From assembly GCA_034044135.1 (NCBI GenBank), contig CP139021.1, positions 2,991,635 through 3,055,634 on the forward strand: 64,000 nt of DNA. The letters are read 5' to 3'. The notes below the pieces were generated by a model. That model did no database searches, was not told the origin of the DNA, and saw only the letters and a list, made by a program, of their open reading frames with translations. The first letter of the stretch is position 1. Every line of letters starts with the position of its first letter. Source of the DNA: Flammeovirgaceae bacterium SG7u.111 (GTDB taxonomy: Bacteria > Bacteroidota > Bacteroidia > Cytophagales > Flammeovirgaceae). Positions 44,539 through 55,443 of this stretch are shown here, one piece after another. The translations under genes were made by a program, and so were the position numbers.

Positions 44539-44639
44539 AATTATGTTATGCTAATATAGAAAGCCGCTCTTGAGTACTAGATTTAATTCTAGACTTCTTA
44601 CTTTAGTGCTTTATTATTAACCCTAATTTTTTTTGAAAG

Positions 44640-45107
44640 ATGAAAAAACTGATCCTGACACTAGTAATGGTTATCCCTTCTCTATTTGCGTATTCCCAAA
44701 CAGATGAAGACTATTTGGCTTTGATGCAGCAGACGCTCAAAACAGAGAAAAAAATGATTATTTCTGAGATAATGGAGTTGAGCGATGCTGAAGGTGAAGC
44801 ATTTTGGCCTATTTATAATGAATATGCTGAAAAACTTCAAGTGCTTAACACGCAAGGAATGGGAGTTGTTAAAGATTTTGCCAAGCACTTCAATAATATG
44901 ACTGAAGAAGTGGCTAATGATTTGATAAAAAGACAACTTGCGAATGTGACCTCAGTGGATAAACTTAAAAAAAACTATGTAAAGAAAATGATGAAAGTTC
45001 TTTCACCACAGAAAGTTATTCGCTGGTACCAAGCTGAAAACAAAATTGACTTGTTGGTTGATTACGAATTAAGCTCAGAAATTCCTTTGTTGGAAGTGAA
45101 TGACTGA
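44640..45107 (+). CDS. Secreted protein, possibly Spy/CpxP-like helical
   Basis: 155 residues with a signal peptide (MKKLILTLVMVIPSLFAYSQ). The mature part is helical (LMQQTLKTEKKMIISEIMEL, GEAFWPIYNEYAEKLQVL) and ends KVIRWYQAENKIDLLVDYEL, a pattern seen in Bacteroidota periplasmic helical-hairpin proteins. A chaperone or sensor role like Spy/CpxP is only a guess. It faces tamL tail to tail. Confidence 0.65.
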   Translation: MKKLILTLVMVIPSLFAYSQTDEDYLALMQQTLKTEKKMIISEIMELSDAEGEAFWPIYNEYAEKLQVLNTQGMGVVKDFAKHFNNMTEEVANDLIKRQLANVTSVDKLKKNYVKKMMKVLSPQKVIRWYQAENKIDLLVDYELSSEIPLLEVND

Positions 45108-45164
45108 TTTTAGGACGGGACAGAAGAAGAAAAAAAGGCGCGGCATCTGTTGCACCTTTTGGGC

Positions 45165-47491
45165 TTAGAATGGATAGCCTATAGCTATATTTAGAATCAA
45201 GTTGTCCTTTCGCCAATCTTTGTCCAAAGGGTTTATTTCCTTGATCTCCCAACGATCATATTCAGCTCTGGCAGGGTTTCGCAGAGGAAAGGCGAGGTCG
45301 AATCTTAGCACAAATAACGAAGCATCTAACCTTAGCCCAAAGCCTGTGCCCAAAGCTATTTCCTTATAAAAGTCGGAGGTGAAATTTGCTCCATTCCGTT
45401 CGTCAGCGGCATTGTATAGCCAAATGTTTCCAGCATCTACAAACACAGCTCCTTTTATCATGCTATATATGTCAAAGCGGTATTCCACATTTGCTTCTAG
45501 TTTGATATCACCTGTTAGGTCAATTTTGTAGAGCAATGAATCGGGAACTACATAGCTGCCTGGGCCGAGGCTTCTGGCTCTAAATGCACGAATGCTATTG
45601 TTACCACCTGCATAATATTGCTTTACATAAGGGATGGTTGAAGAATTGCCTATAGGTGCTGCAACACCGGCAAATAGCCTAGTAACTAGCTTGTTCCGTT
45701 CGTTGATGCTGAAATAATACCTTGGATCTACGCTGAGTTTTACAAACTGCGAATAAGGTGTTCCAAATATGGAGAACGGGTTGTTGGGAGATGGTTCTGT
45801 ATCACTTATAGCGGACTGAACCATGTACAGCAAGTTGCCCGATAAATCTATCCTTCCCTCAAAAAAGAAAGACGTCCCTGAATTTTTCTCTAGCTGGTTT
45901 GTGTAGTTGTACACGTAATTTGACCCAATAATAAACTGTTCCTCGTAGGTTCTTTTGAGCAATGGGTTTTCCTCCAACAATTCTCTAAACTTATCGGTGG
46001 TTTCTCCAAGCACAACCGAACTTATGGAGAGTGGGTTAAATTCATGCGTTGTTGTAATCGTTTCCCTCCATCTGTAGCCAAATGAAGTTGTGAAGGAAGT
46101 CATGCTAAAAAGGTTGGTTCTTATTAAGCGTTCCAAACTGGCTTTTATCTGGGTATTTGGTACATAGTTTTTGGAAAGACTAGTGATTTTGAAAGGAGTT
46201 ATAAACCGTGGAATAGTAAGGGAAGCCGTGAAGTTTAAGCCTATCGAATTTACATTGTCTTCCACGTTTCCACCATATTGAGTTTCGAAAGATGAGCCGA
46301 AACCGAGGTTCAGCATTTCCCCACCACCCATCAGGTTCCGGCTTCGGTAATTGAGCTGGAGACCGGGACCTGCAAAACTATTCGACTTTGCCACTAGTCC
46401 TAGCTCTGCCGAAAGCGATTTGCTTTTTTGTGGGACTAGCATGATATAGGTGTCCATGTTATTGGAAGAGTCGGGCTGTGCAAACCGGACATTTACAAAG
46501 CTAAAAGTCTGTAGTCCATTGAGCCTGTCGATAGTTCGGGTGTGTTCACTTCTTTTGTAAATACTTCCTTTTTCTAAAAAAACATTATCCAATATGATCT
46601 CGGGGCGGAACATATCACTTTTGCGAATGTATTTATACGAGCCAAGTTGAAGGGTATCAATACTATAACTAGCTTCTATTGTATCTTCATTTATCTCATT
46701 CAACTGGTATTCGGGGTTCACATATGTATCGCCTAAAGTGTATATTTCTTTGGCTTGCTCGGGTACATCCTTTTTTAAGCTAAGGTAAACGTTAGCCAAA
46801 TGGTTGTTGCCAACTGTAGTGTCCACTTTATAATGCATAAAATCCGCATTAAAATAATAGTACCCTTTGTCTTTGATCAGCTTTTCAATACGTATGAGCT
46901 CTTCGGAAAGGGCGTCCATATTGAATTGTTGCCCTTTCAAAAGGGTGGTACCTTGCTGTGTAAGGCTTATTTCTTCAGTGATACTTGTGGAGTCGGAAGG
47001 GTAGTGGATTTCATTGAAGAAATAAGGTCTTTTTAGCTCTACTGTATAAACTACCTTCCCAGTTTTTTCCTTCTCAACTATTTCAAAACTGGCTTTATTT
47101 AATAGATAGCCATTGTTGTATAGCTTTCTTTCTAAGTTGAGCTTGACTCTTCCCGGTGTTATATTTTCCAGTAGCACAGGTTTACTGCCTATTTTTTCTT
47201 TCAAAAAGTTGACAAAGGAGTTTTTCTTTTTTGGTTCGGGTAAAATGTTATAAAGCCAGGCTAGAGGGCGAGATCCTAATATCTTGAGATTGGGGGTGGG
47301 AGTAAGTTCCTCCCTTAGCATTACCTCAAACTTTTTTTTTTATCTTCAAAACCGATTGTTTTTACCTGAAGCTCGGCACCAGTATAAAGCTTTTGCCCCT
47401 CTTCTAGTTGCTTCAGCGTGGAGCAGCCCGTGAGGCTAAAAAGCGCTTGGAAAAGTCCGATACTTAAGATTAGTCGAATGAAGTTTTTCAA
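45165..47491 (-). CDS. tamL: TamL: BamA/TamA-family lipoprotein, out of frame at an A10 tract
   Basis: The minus strand opens at TTG 47491 with LKNFIRLILSIGLFQALFSL and lipobox TGC, followed by LEEGQKLYTGAELQVKTIGF. At the poly-A tract (T10 at 47332-47341) the frame ends KKKSLR-stop. The +1 or -2 frame continues KKKFEVMLREELTPTPNLKI into the 718-residue body. That body has POTRA-like repeats and a C-terminal 16-strand barrel (FRARSLGPGSYVVP, YRFDIYSMIKGAVFVDAGN). Eight or eleven A would restore one protein of about 775 residues. TamL works with TamB in moving material to the outer membrane. It begins five bases past tamB. Sequencing error, slippage or phase variation are possible. Confidence 0.85.
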
Positions 47492-47496
47492 GTTAA

Positions 47497-50400
47497 TTAT
47501 TTTGTTTTAGGTTCTTTTTCTTTCTTCTCTTTTTTGAAGATGTCTTTCCAGAAGTCAAAACTTTTGGTGAAAATAAAGGAAATTCCCGTAGCCACGTATT
47601 CCCCTTCTATAATATCCTCATTTTCATTTTTCTTGTATGCCCGGAGCTTGTACCTACCGTCTTCGGCAAGGTCATATTTCATATCAATATTACCTGCAAA
47701 ATGGTTAGCGCTTCCACTAGTGGAGGCGTTAGATGTGCCTTCTAACACGAAGTTGCTGCCAACTTCTACTTCCAAGCGATTGTTAAAAAAAGCTTTTGAC
47801 AAGTTCATCTCCAAATCTGTACGAGTTTCTTTTTTGCCTCCTACCGAGTTTTCATAACTCTGCATCTCAAAATTGAGGTTGACACCTTTTATATATTTGT
47901 CTGAAAGTTGGTTGAGTTGGCTTGAAAGCAGGCGGCTCACACTGTTTTTGGCATTTACACTTACCATTTCTGAGCCTACATTTGCCCCAGGGCTTTCTGA
48001 CATAAACGAGTTCATGATAAGTAGGGCGAATACTTGCTTGTTGAGTGCGCTTTCATCATTTCTCAAATTTTGGAGACTGGAATATACCGTTCCGCTCATG
48101 GCTTCTTGGTACTCGGAAGGCAGCACGATATCGAAACTGAGTTCGGGGTCTAGTAATTCACCATTGAAGCGCAAATAGACTTTGAAAGGCAAAATCCGGT
48201 TGTACTTTTTAGATTCTTCGGGCGAGATATACATCATGCTGGACACCAATCCCAAGGGGTAAGCCTTTGTATTATACACAGCGTTTATATCCGCTTTAGC
48301 TTTCAAAACATCACCAGACCACGACATTTTACTCCCTTTTTCAATTACAAAATCTCGGTTCACCAACTTGTAAAAGGTCATGCTGTATTGTCCTTCTTCT
48401 ATTTCGTAAATACCTGAAAGGGTGGAGTTTCCCGTTGGTTCCAAAGAGTAGACCAGTTCCCCTCCGCCTTTTAGGTCAAGGTGGTCGCCCGCTATTGGAT
48501 CAATAATTACTGAGACAAAGGTATTTCTGTCAATCGAGATGTTTGCGGTAAGATCAATACCAAAAAAATCTACCTTATCTGTTTTTGCAGAGTCAGTAAA
48601 TATAAGTCTTGCAGTTGAGTCAGCACTCATATCTACAAACTCGATCATTTCTTGGTTAACCGCAAAGCTCTCCTCATCTTCTTGGTAAGTGTAATAGAGC
48701 TCCGTTCCTTTTTGGAGTTGCAAAACGGTGTTCACGGCAAGGCTATGAAGTGGGCCGCGAAGGAGCGTTTTGTTTCCTATAAAAAGTTTCCCGTGGAAAT
48801 TGTCCTGCGTAGTTTCCTCATTGGTGTTCATTACCATGAATTTGCTAGATTCTATGTCAAGCTTAGTCTGATAAAAGCCATCGTTATCTACATACAAATC
48901 TCCTTTTAGCTTGAGAGGCTCTTTGTTTGAATCTAGAATTGTAAAGTTGTTGAACGATATTTTTTTGTTCGAAAAATCAATATGACTACTAGGGATTTGG
49001 AAGCTACTATTAAACCTCTCAAGTGTTAACTTGTTCTCTTTAAAATTAATATTTCCAGCAAAAAGAGGGTTTTCGGCATTTCCTGAAAGTTGTAGGCCTC
49101 CTTCCACCCAGCCGTCCATATTTGTTACCCGGTCGAGTAAAAATGGCTCGATAGTTTTCAAGCTCAACCGATTCACTTTTGCTGTAAAATTAAGCGTTTC
49201 ACCGTCGGTTTCTTCCAAAAGGTAACTGCCCTTTAGTGAAACATCGTTTTGGTGATGCCCAAATAATTCGGCATCCAGCTCTAGTTTTTCGGTTGAAACC
49301 TGGGCGTTGGCAATCAGGTTCGCTACTTCGTTCCCTCTAAAACCAAGGTCATTTATAGCTAACTTTATTTTCTGGGTTTCTGCTTTCTCGTCTAGTTCAA
49401 AGCTAGCATCTACTATCCCCGAGAATAAAGGCTTGTCCTTTTCGAACAGGACGGAAAAATCACGTAAGTCTAGTTCTTTTAGTTGGGCTTGAAGCCAGCC
49501 TGCTTTTCCAAGCGAATCATTGTCGGTTAGTCCAAAGGAGCTGATACCATTACCTATTTTGAAATTATGAGTATAGTAAATAGAATCAGCTATAAGTAAA
49601 TAGTTATCAGGGGCAACTCGCCAAGTTGAGCCATTTATTACCACCTCTTTTTCTTGTAAGTGAAATTTTAAATTGTTTGAGGGCTCAGTTGTGACAAAAC
49701 CACTTAGTTTAAAACTAGGGTCTTCTTCTTGGTCGTCTATCGTAAGGTTTACAAATAAACTATCATTGGCAAGTACGCCAAAAAATGCAGGGTTGTTCAG
49801 TTCGATTACCTCTGAGGTAGCCCTCTTTAGACCTGTATGAAATTGGAGCTTTTTTGCATCTGAAACAATATCCAAAGAGATGGTATCAAGGGAAATGTCA
49901 GAATACACCAATTTGGGTATGAAAAGGCTAGCCTCGATTTTATTCTTTTTGTTATCAAATTTTCCCTTAAAAATAGAAGGTTCTATTTCATCTATTTCGC
50001 TAACAAAAAAGTTGCTGAGTAGGGTAGGGTCTTCCAATACGAATTCGTATTCAAAGCGGGTGTCTTGTAAGGTGCTGTCAAGCTCGGTTGAATCGCCAAA
50101 ATAGTACTTGAGTTGGTTGATAGCGCTTCTGGCAATATTCCCTATATTAATATTCCCATTGAGGTTTGCATGGGCAAAATCAGCATAAAATTGGATATCG
50201 GTGGTATCTATCTGCTGGGTGGCATACATCACCATACTATCTATGAAATAGCGGTGTTGCCTATTGGCAAATTCTAGGTTTTCTGCCTTAAATACTCCAC
50301 CTATATTGTACAACTCGCTTCCTTGTAAGTCAGCCGAAAAATCTCCGGTGAACTTTAAGGGGGATTGAAAAAGCTTCAAAGCTAGGAAATCGACATACTT

Positions 50401-52545
50401 GAGGTCAAAATCGAAATCATAAATACCGTTAAGCGTATCACGTCTGTCTACTTCTCCATCAAACACGAAGTCTAAGTTGGGATCGTGCAGCTCTATTTTC
50501 CCCAGAAAGCGGTAAGGCTCAAAGCTTCCCTCAAGTTTCAGGTCTTTATAAAGGTAGTTTTTGTAAGTAGCTTCTTGTACCAATAAATCCCCATAGGCAT
50601 TGAATACATCAAGTGTATCTTCCCACAAATCGAGCGATCCTTTCATGGAAACTAAACCCAAGTCTTCGTTTTGAGCTAAATACCCTGCGTCTAAATCTAC
50701 AATAGCAAAATCACCTTCATGCCATCTTTTTCCTGTATTGAGGCTGTCAAATACCCGTAGGTTTCCCTTTATCAGTCCCACGTCAGATATCAGCTCGAAA
50801 TCTGTGAGGAAATCATTTATTTCACCTGTAAAGCCACCGTGTAGGTTGAACCTGTTTGGGATGGGCTGCCCTTCGGGAAGCAGGGAATCGGGAATGACTT
50901 GAAGTAGGTCGGAGATGGTCGTTTTAAGCCCGCCAATGGCAATGTCAAATGTTGTTTTCTCTATAGTCGGCAAGCCCTTAACGCTTCCCTTCATAGAAAG
51001 GAGGGTGCTGTCAAAGGCGGAAATGTGGAGGGTGTCGAAGGTAAAGCCAGATAGGAAACCATTTGCTTTTATGTCTACGCTAATTTTACCCAAATCACTC
51101 AACTCCATAGGAAGTTTGGGTAGGAAATGCTGGAAGTACGAGATGTCTTTTGCCCCAAGGTAGTTCTCATCCAAATCGAATAAGAAATGTAGTTTTTCGG
51201 GCGAAGAGGCTATTTCATCAAGCGAAGGATAGCTAAGTTGTATTTGCCTGCCAAACTTACTATTGGGTGTGATGAGTTCAAAGTCGTTGATGTAAATAGC
51301 GGTATCTACCATTTGAACATCGCCCTTGAATGTAGAAAGTCTTAAACCTGATTTCTCTTTCCCGCTCAGGTTAAGAACTTTTCCATACATGTTGCTTGCA
51401 CTGTAGTAAATGTCTTCTGCTTCTAAAGCAATTTCCCTGATGGACATGTGGGAAAGATCAAATCCACTAGGCAAAGTAGGGTGGTTTTGATCTTTCATAC
51501 CGAAGGAAATGTCTTCCGTGCTGGTAGTATTGATGGCAACGGTCCAGCCTGCGGAGGTATCAGGCTCTTCTTGTTTTTCGTTTGGTAAATCTGTTGCAAT
51601 GCTGGTTTGCGTGGTAGCTTTTTTACCAAATACAACCTCTGAACCTGTTCGGGTCAAGTTTACTTCATTCAGCTCTATTTGTTGTTTAGCCATGTTGAAA
51701 GTACCTTCGTCCACCTCCATTTCTCCTACGGAAGAAAGTACATCGAGGGCGAGTTCTTTCAAGTGAACTTTATAGGCTATATCTTTCATAGAAAGGTTCT
51801 CGGCTTCTACTATTAGTTCAAATGTACTGGCAGAGGTATCGGCTTCTATTTCTGCAAGTTCAGCAGAAAGGCTATCCGTGGGCATGAGCGTGAAAAACCC
51901 TTGGGTGTTCGCTAAGCTAAATGCATCAATCTTGATGTACATCGGACTGAAATCAAACTTGGGGATGGATAGGTCAAGCTGCCCAACATCGATGCCTGTT
52001 TCAAAAGCAGCGACTTCATCGAGGTAATGATACCTGATGTTTTTAAGACTTATCTGGCTGGCTTGTAGGTGCCAAGGCTCGGGAGGAGAGCTGTTTTCTG
52101 TTTCTACAGGTTTTGCTTCTCCACTAGCAAAAGCATCTAGAATGAAGTTGAAATTGAAAAGGCTGTCAACCTTGTTCCGGTTCATCTTTATCGTAGCATC
52201 GTAAAGCCACAAATGCTCTATCTGAATGGAGTTGTTGAGTAGCGATCGGGCATCAACTTTTGTTTCTAAAAGTGAAACTTGCAATAAGGTATCACCAGCA
52301 GTATCTTCAATATAAAGCCCTTCAAGTTCCAAGGTAAGAGGTATGTATACATAAATATGCTCCAATTCTACTTTCGTCCCCAATTTGTCTTCCAGCACTT
52401 CTATGGCATGCCCCACTACCCACTTTTGTACGCTTGGAAGTTGAAGGGACAAGCTGATCAAAACCAATAAAACGCCTATGCTGCCAGTTGCCCAGAGCAA
52501 GGATTTTAGTATAGTTTTGAAAGTTTTATAGAAGCGTGCTTGCAT
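47497..52545 (-). CDS. tamB: TamB-family (DUF490) translocation and assembly module protein
   Basis: 1682 residues with an N-terminal membrane anchor (LLWATGSIGVLLVLISLSLQ) and then a very long series of beta-strand repeats, typical of the AsmA/TamB bridge forming a hydrophobic groove. The C-terminal DUF490 domain includes GIDLTANISIDRNTFVSV, LEPTGNSTLSGIYEIEEGQY and QVFALLIMNSFMS. It spans the periplasm and moves phospholipids or assists outer-membrane protein insertion with TamL, whose gene follows at once. Length and order match other Bacteroidota TamB proteins. Confidence 0.94.
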   Translation of the reverse strand: MQARFYKTFKTILKSLLWATGSIGVLLVLISLSLQLPSVQKWVVGHAIEVLEDKLGTKVELEHIYVYIPLTLELEGLYIEDTAGDTLLQVSLLETKVDARSLLNNSIQIEHLWLYDATIKMNRNKVDSLFNFNFILDAFASGEAKPVETENSSPPEPWHLQASQISLKNIRYHYLDEVAAFETGIDVGQLDLSIPKFDFSPMYIKIDAFSLANTQGFFTLMPTDSLSAELAEIEADTSASTFELIVEAENLSMKDIAYKVHLKELALDVLSSVGEMEVDEGTFNMAKQQIELNEVNLTRTGSEVVFGKKATTQTSIATDLPNEKQEEPDTSAGWTVAINTTSTEDISFGMKDQNHPTLPSGFDLSHMSIREIALEAEDIYYSASNMYGKVLNLSGKEKSGLRLSTFKGDVQMVDTAIYINDFELITPNSKFGRQIQLSYPSLDEIASSPEKLHFLFDLDENYLGAKDISYFQHFLPKLPMELSDLGKISVDIKANGFLSGFTFDTLHISAFDSTLLSMKGSVKGLPTIEKTTFDIAIGGLKTTISDLLQVIPDSLLPEGQPIPNRFNLHGGFTGEINDFLTDFELISDVGLIKGNLRVFDSLNTGKRWHEGDFAIVDLDAGYLAQNEDLGLVSMKGSLDLWEDTLDVFNAYGDLLVQEATYKNYLYKDLKLEGSFEPYRFLGKIELHDPNLDFVFDGEVDRRDTLNGIYDFDFDLKYVDFLALKLFQSPLKFTGDFSADLQGSELYNIGGVFKAENLEFANRQHRYFIDSMVMYATQQIDTTDIQFYADFAHANLNGNINIGNIARSAINQLKYYFGDSTELDSTLQDTRFEYEFVLEDPTLLSNFFVSEIDEIEPSIFKGKFDNKKNKIEASLFIPKLVYSDISLDTISLDIVSDAKKLQFHTGLKRATSEVIELNNPAFFGVLANDSLFVNLTIDDQEEDPSFKLSGFVTTEPSNNLKFHLQEKEVVINGSTWRVAPDNYLLIADSIYYTHNFKIGNGISSFGLTDNDSLGKAGWLQAQLKELDLRDFSVLFEKDKPLFSGIVDASFELDEKAETQKIKLAINDLGFRGNEVANLIANAQVSTEKLELDAELFGHHQNDVSLKGSYLLEETDGETLNFTAKVNRLSLKTIEPFLLDRVTNMDGWVEGGLQLSGNAENPLFAGNINFKENKLTLERFNSSFQIPSSHIDFSNKKISFNNFTILDSNKEPLKLKGDLYVDNDGFYQTKLDIESSKFMVMNTNEETTQDNFHGKLFIGNKTLLRGPLHSLAVNTVLQLQKGTELYYTYQEDEESFAVNQEMIEFVDMSADSTARLIFTDSAKTDKVDFFGIDLTANISIDRNTFVSVIIDPIAGDHLDLKGGGELVYSLEPTGNSTLSGIYEIEEGQYSMTFYKLVNRDFVIEKGSKMSWSGDVLKAKADINAVYNTKAYPLGLVSSMMYISPEESKKYNRILPFKVYLRFNGELLDPELSFDIVLPSEYQEAMSGTVYSSLQNLRNDESALNKQVFALLIMNSFMSESPGANVGSEMVSVNAKNSVSRLLSSQLNQLSDKYIKGVNLNFEMQSYENSVGGKKETRTDLEMNLSKAFFNNRLEVEVGSNFVLEGTSNASTSGSANHFAGNIDMKYDLAEDGRYKLRAYKKNENEDIIEGEYVATGISFIFTKSFDFWKDIFKKEKKEKEPKTK

Positions 52546-53179
52546 AATTTTTTTTATACATTCAACATGAGTAGCAGATTCTTGGTGTTTAGCTGGTTTT
52601 CTAAAGTTTGGTTGGGTTTACTTTAAGTAAAGTTTGTGAACCAACCTACAAATGTCATAATGGAAACACTGTTCTGCATAAATATGTTTTTTTGTCAGGA
52701 AAGTCTGGGGTTTTGTTTGGTAATATATCTTGGTTTGGACTTATCGCTAATGTTTTTTCTTTTTTTAGTATAATTTTCTTCTCCTATTGAACTATAAATC
52801 ACTTGTATTTTCGTTAGGTATTTATAACTTCGAAAATGCTTGGCTTTAACCATTGTAAAGTTGAGCTTTTTATACTATTTCTTCCGGCTATTGAACAAAA
52901 ATAATTGGGACTAACAAATTTAGTATTCTAATACAGGACTGGTCTCTGTTAAATTAACTAACATTGTATTGAAAACCAGTGGTTTTCAGACTGATTTTGT
53001 TCCTATATAAAGGAATAAGTTACCCTAGTAAGGTTAGCGGTTTAAGCTTATTGAACAAAGTATTGTTTGATTGTATTAAAAACAGCTAAACTAGGAAGGT
53101 CTATTTTATTCAAATGATATAAATGTACTTTTTTTAGATTATCCTCTTGTAAATCACTAAATTTTTATAACTTTTCCAT
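52546..53179. other. Divergent AT-rich region between tamB and a regulator-kinase gene
   Basis: About 630 bases with no convincing frame. A small palindrome TTACTT-T-AAGTAA lies at 52618-52630. It must hold promoters for both divergent genes, but none can be placed with confidence. Confidence 0.4.
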
Positions 53180-54340
53180 ATGAATTTGCCCCAAGAGCCA
53201 AGGATATTATATGTTGATGATGAAATTGAAAACCTAGACGGTTTCAGTATCACATTTCTGCCTTATTATGAGGTGCTTACTTCTACCTCTGCAAAAGACG
53301 GTCTAAAGCTATTGACTGATGCCCTAAAGGATGATGAGCCTATTTCAGTGGTGATTTCAGATCAACGTATGCCTGAGATGGATGGCATTGACTTTTTTAA
53401 AGAAGTAAGTGATATAGCTCCTGATGCTATCAAAATTTTGCTTACAGGCTACAGCGACTTTGAGGTAATAACCCAGGCGATTAATGCGGTTAGCGTTTAC
53501 AAATACATTACAAAACCTTGGGATAAAGATGAGCTGAAAGAGACGATAGACAAGGCAATAGAGCTCTACAGGCTAAGGCGAGAAAACAACGAATTGCTTA
53601 CCGAGCTGAAAGGTGTTAATAATGAACTTGGTAAGTCAAATAACCAGTTGAAAAGTGCATTGAAAGAACTAGAATTTTTTATATATAATACTTCTCACAA
53701 TTTCAGGCAACCATTGCTGTCTATCAAAGGGCTTATCACCCTTTCCGAAATGGAAAATGATCCCTCAGTTTTGCAAGAACACTACAAGATGATAGGCCAG
53801 ATCATAGATGAGTATGATTTCTTTTTGCAGAATGTGCCTGAACTGTTGAAAAAAACCTCGGTAGAGCTGGAAAGTAAAGAAATTGATTTTTCGGGTATGA
53901 TAAAAGCAAACTTGGGTAACCATACCTACCTTCAGTTTTATAAAGAGACGAAAGTAGAAGTAGAGGTGTTGAACAGCGATGTTCCTTTTTATTCTGATGA
54001 AAAACGCCTGAAGGTTCTGATCAATAACCTGATATCAAATGCAATCAAATTTCAGCATCCGGGCAGGGCAGAAAAAAAGGTGAACGTGAGGATAGTGAAA
54101 GAAAAGGATAGCGTAGATATCAAAATAGAGGATAATGGTATAGGTATTATGCCCTCGCAACAGCAGATGATCTTTAATATGTTTTTTAGGGGATCGGAGG
54201 CGCATCGAGGATCGGGCTTGGGGCTCTACCTCGTGAAACAAATAGCGGAAGTGATGCAAGGGACAATAGAGGTAAGCTCAGAAAAAGATAACTTTACTTG
54301 TTTTCATCTTACCATACCTAATTTGCAACCCTCTTCCTGA
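53180..54340 (+). CDS. Response regulator-histidine kinase hybrid (REC-HisKA-HATPase)
   Basis: 386 residues. The receiver comes first: ILYVDDEIENLDGF, phosphoacceptor Asp in ISDQRMPEMDGIDF, Lys in YITKPWDKDE. A coiled-coil linker follows (about 130-165), then an H-box NTSHNFRQPLLSIKGL and an ATPase part with NNLISNAIKF, DNGIGIMPS and GSGLGLYLVKQI. There is no membrane segment. Such proteins take phosphate from another kinase or tune their own kinase by receiver state. The partner is unknown; no output regulator gene lies adjacent. Confidence 0.88.
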   Translation: MNLPQEPRILYVDDEIENLDGFSITFLPYYEVLTSTSAKDGLKLLTDALKDDEPISVVISDQRMPEMDGIDFFKEVSDIAPDAIKILLTGYSDFEVITQAINAVSVYKYITKPWDKDELKETIDKAIELYRLRRENNELLTELKGVNNELGKSNNQLKSALKELEFFIYNTSHNFRQPLLSIKGLITLSEMENDPSVLQEHYKMIGQIIDEYDFFLQNVPELLKKTSVELESKEIDFSGMIKANLGNHTYLQFYKETKVEVEVLNSDVPFYSDEKRLKVLINNLISNAIKFQHPGRAEKKVNVRIVKEKDSVDIKIEDNGIGIMPSQQQMIFNMFFRGSEAHRGSGLGLYLVKQIAEVMQGTIEVSSEKDNFTCFHLTIPNLQPSS

Positions 54341-54541
54341 CCGCTTATCAAATTTCCTTAACTGCGGATCAAACAAAGCGTTAATTTCAATAACTATTTA
54401 GATCGGGAATTTCCCAACTAGTGAGTACAAGGACAGTTGCCTAGTACGGGATTTTTGTACCTAACGCTTAACAAGATGTTTGAAAAAGGAACTGCGCATG
54501 TTTGGAAAAAAGGAGATTTCCTTGGAAATTGCATAAGAAAT

Positions 54542-55270
54542 ATGGCACATCAGAATAATACGAACGCATCCATTATGAATGACCTGCAAAATCAGGGTGA
54601 AAGTCAAAAGCCGGGAAAAGGGAGTTTTGGGTTACCAAGGCTAAGGGAAAAAGTGATAAATGCTTTGAGTGAGGCTTTTGTGGCAAATAACCTCGATGAA
54701 CATGATTATGAAACCAGACTGCAAGCAGCGCATAATGCCAAAAGCATTGATGACCTTTCTTTGGTAGTACATGATTTTCCTAATCGCGATCAGCTCATAG
54801 AAAGGAGGGCGCAGCGCCAACAAGCAGTACCTCCTCCAAGGAGACATTTTCAACATGCCCGTCCTGCTCATTCATACAACGCTTACGAAACCAAAGATTT
54901 ACGCTTTTCCCTGATAGGAGATTGTAAGATTTCCTTGAGAGAGCTACGCTTCAATGATATCCAGCTTTATAACCTAATAGGCGATACGGTAATTGACCTT
55001 ACAGAAGTAGAAGACGGTCACGAAACGATAGAGGCAGAGGTTTACAATGCCATTGGTGATACGAAAATATATGTGCCAGCTGGCACGAACGTGATCAATA
55101 GTTGCATCACGGTAATTGGCGAATACAAAGAGCGCCATAAAGGAGATTCAGTTTGGAGTTGGCTTAATGGCAAGAACAAAAGCCAACTGCCTCCGCCCGA
55201 ACCTCGGGACATCACCGTGGTGCTGAGAGGCTTCAAATTGATAGGAGATATTAAAGTGGTCTATTATTGA
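54542..55270 (+). CDS. DUF1707 / LiaF-like (cell-wall-active antibiotic response) protein
   Basis: About 242 residues from ATG 54542; TTG 54437, ATG 54476 and ATG 54575 are possible alternatives. An N-terminal DUF1707-type helix pair (REKVINALSEAFVANNLDEH) is followed by a Pro/Arg/Gln-rich linker and a C-terminal beta-helix-like DUF2154 repeat: IGDCKISLRELRF, IGDTVIDLTEVEDG, IGDTKIYVPAGTNV and IGDIKVVYY. LiaF-type proteins damp envelope-stress two-component systems. The preceding REC-kinase is encoded on the same strand 200 bases upstream, which fits but does not prove such a link. Confidence 0.8.
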   Translation: MAHQNNTNASIMNDLQNQGESQKPGKGSFGLPRLREKVINALSEAFVANNLDEHDYETRLQAAHNAKSIDDLSLVVHDFPNRDQLIERRAQRQQAVPPPRRHFQHARPAHSYNAYETKDLRFSLIGDCKISLRELRFNDIQLYNLIGDTVIDLTEVEDGHETIEAEVYNAIGDTKIYVPAGTNVINSCITVIGEYKERHKGDSVWSWLNGKNKSQLPPPEPRDITVVLRGFKLIGDIKVVYY

Positions 55271-55328
55271 ACCATTTTTTGCGCATTGCTATTTCAAGAT
55301 TGTTTTGCGCCCATAAAGTATAGGTTTT

Positions 55329-55367
55329 GCCCTCTTTCCCTTGGGAAAAAGAGGGCATTTCTTTTTT
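55329..55367 (+). terminator. Rho-independent terminator of the LiaF-like gene
   Basis: GCCCTCTTT / AAAGAGGGC stem with a 10-base loop and a downstream T-rich run, 58 bases after the stop. Confidence 0.8.
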
Positions 55368-55443
55368 AGGAAGAGTATGCTTCTTAATTTAGGCTTCTTT
55401 TAAAAGAAACTGAAACCAACGAAACAATATCCTCTTCAGACCT

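Noticed and set aside
45165-47321. BamA-like gene with its start at 47321
   Set aside because: That protein would lack any signal sequence, while a proper lipoprotein signal lies directly upstream in another frame across an A10 tract.
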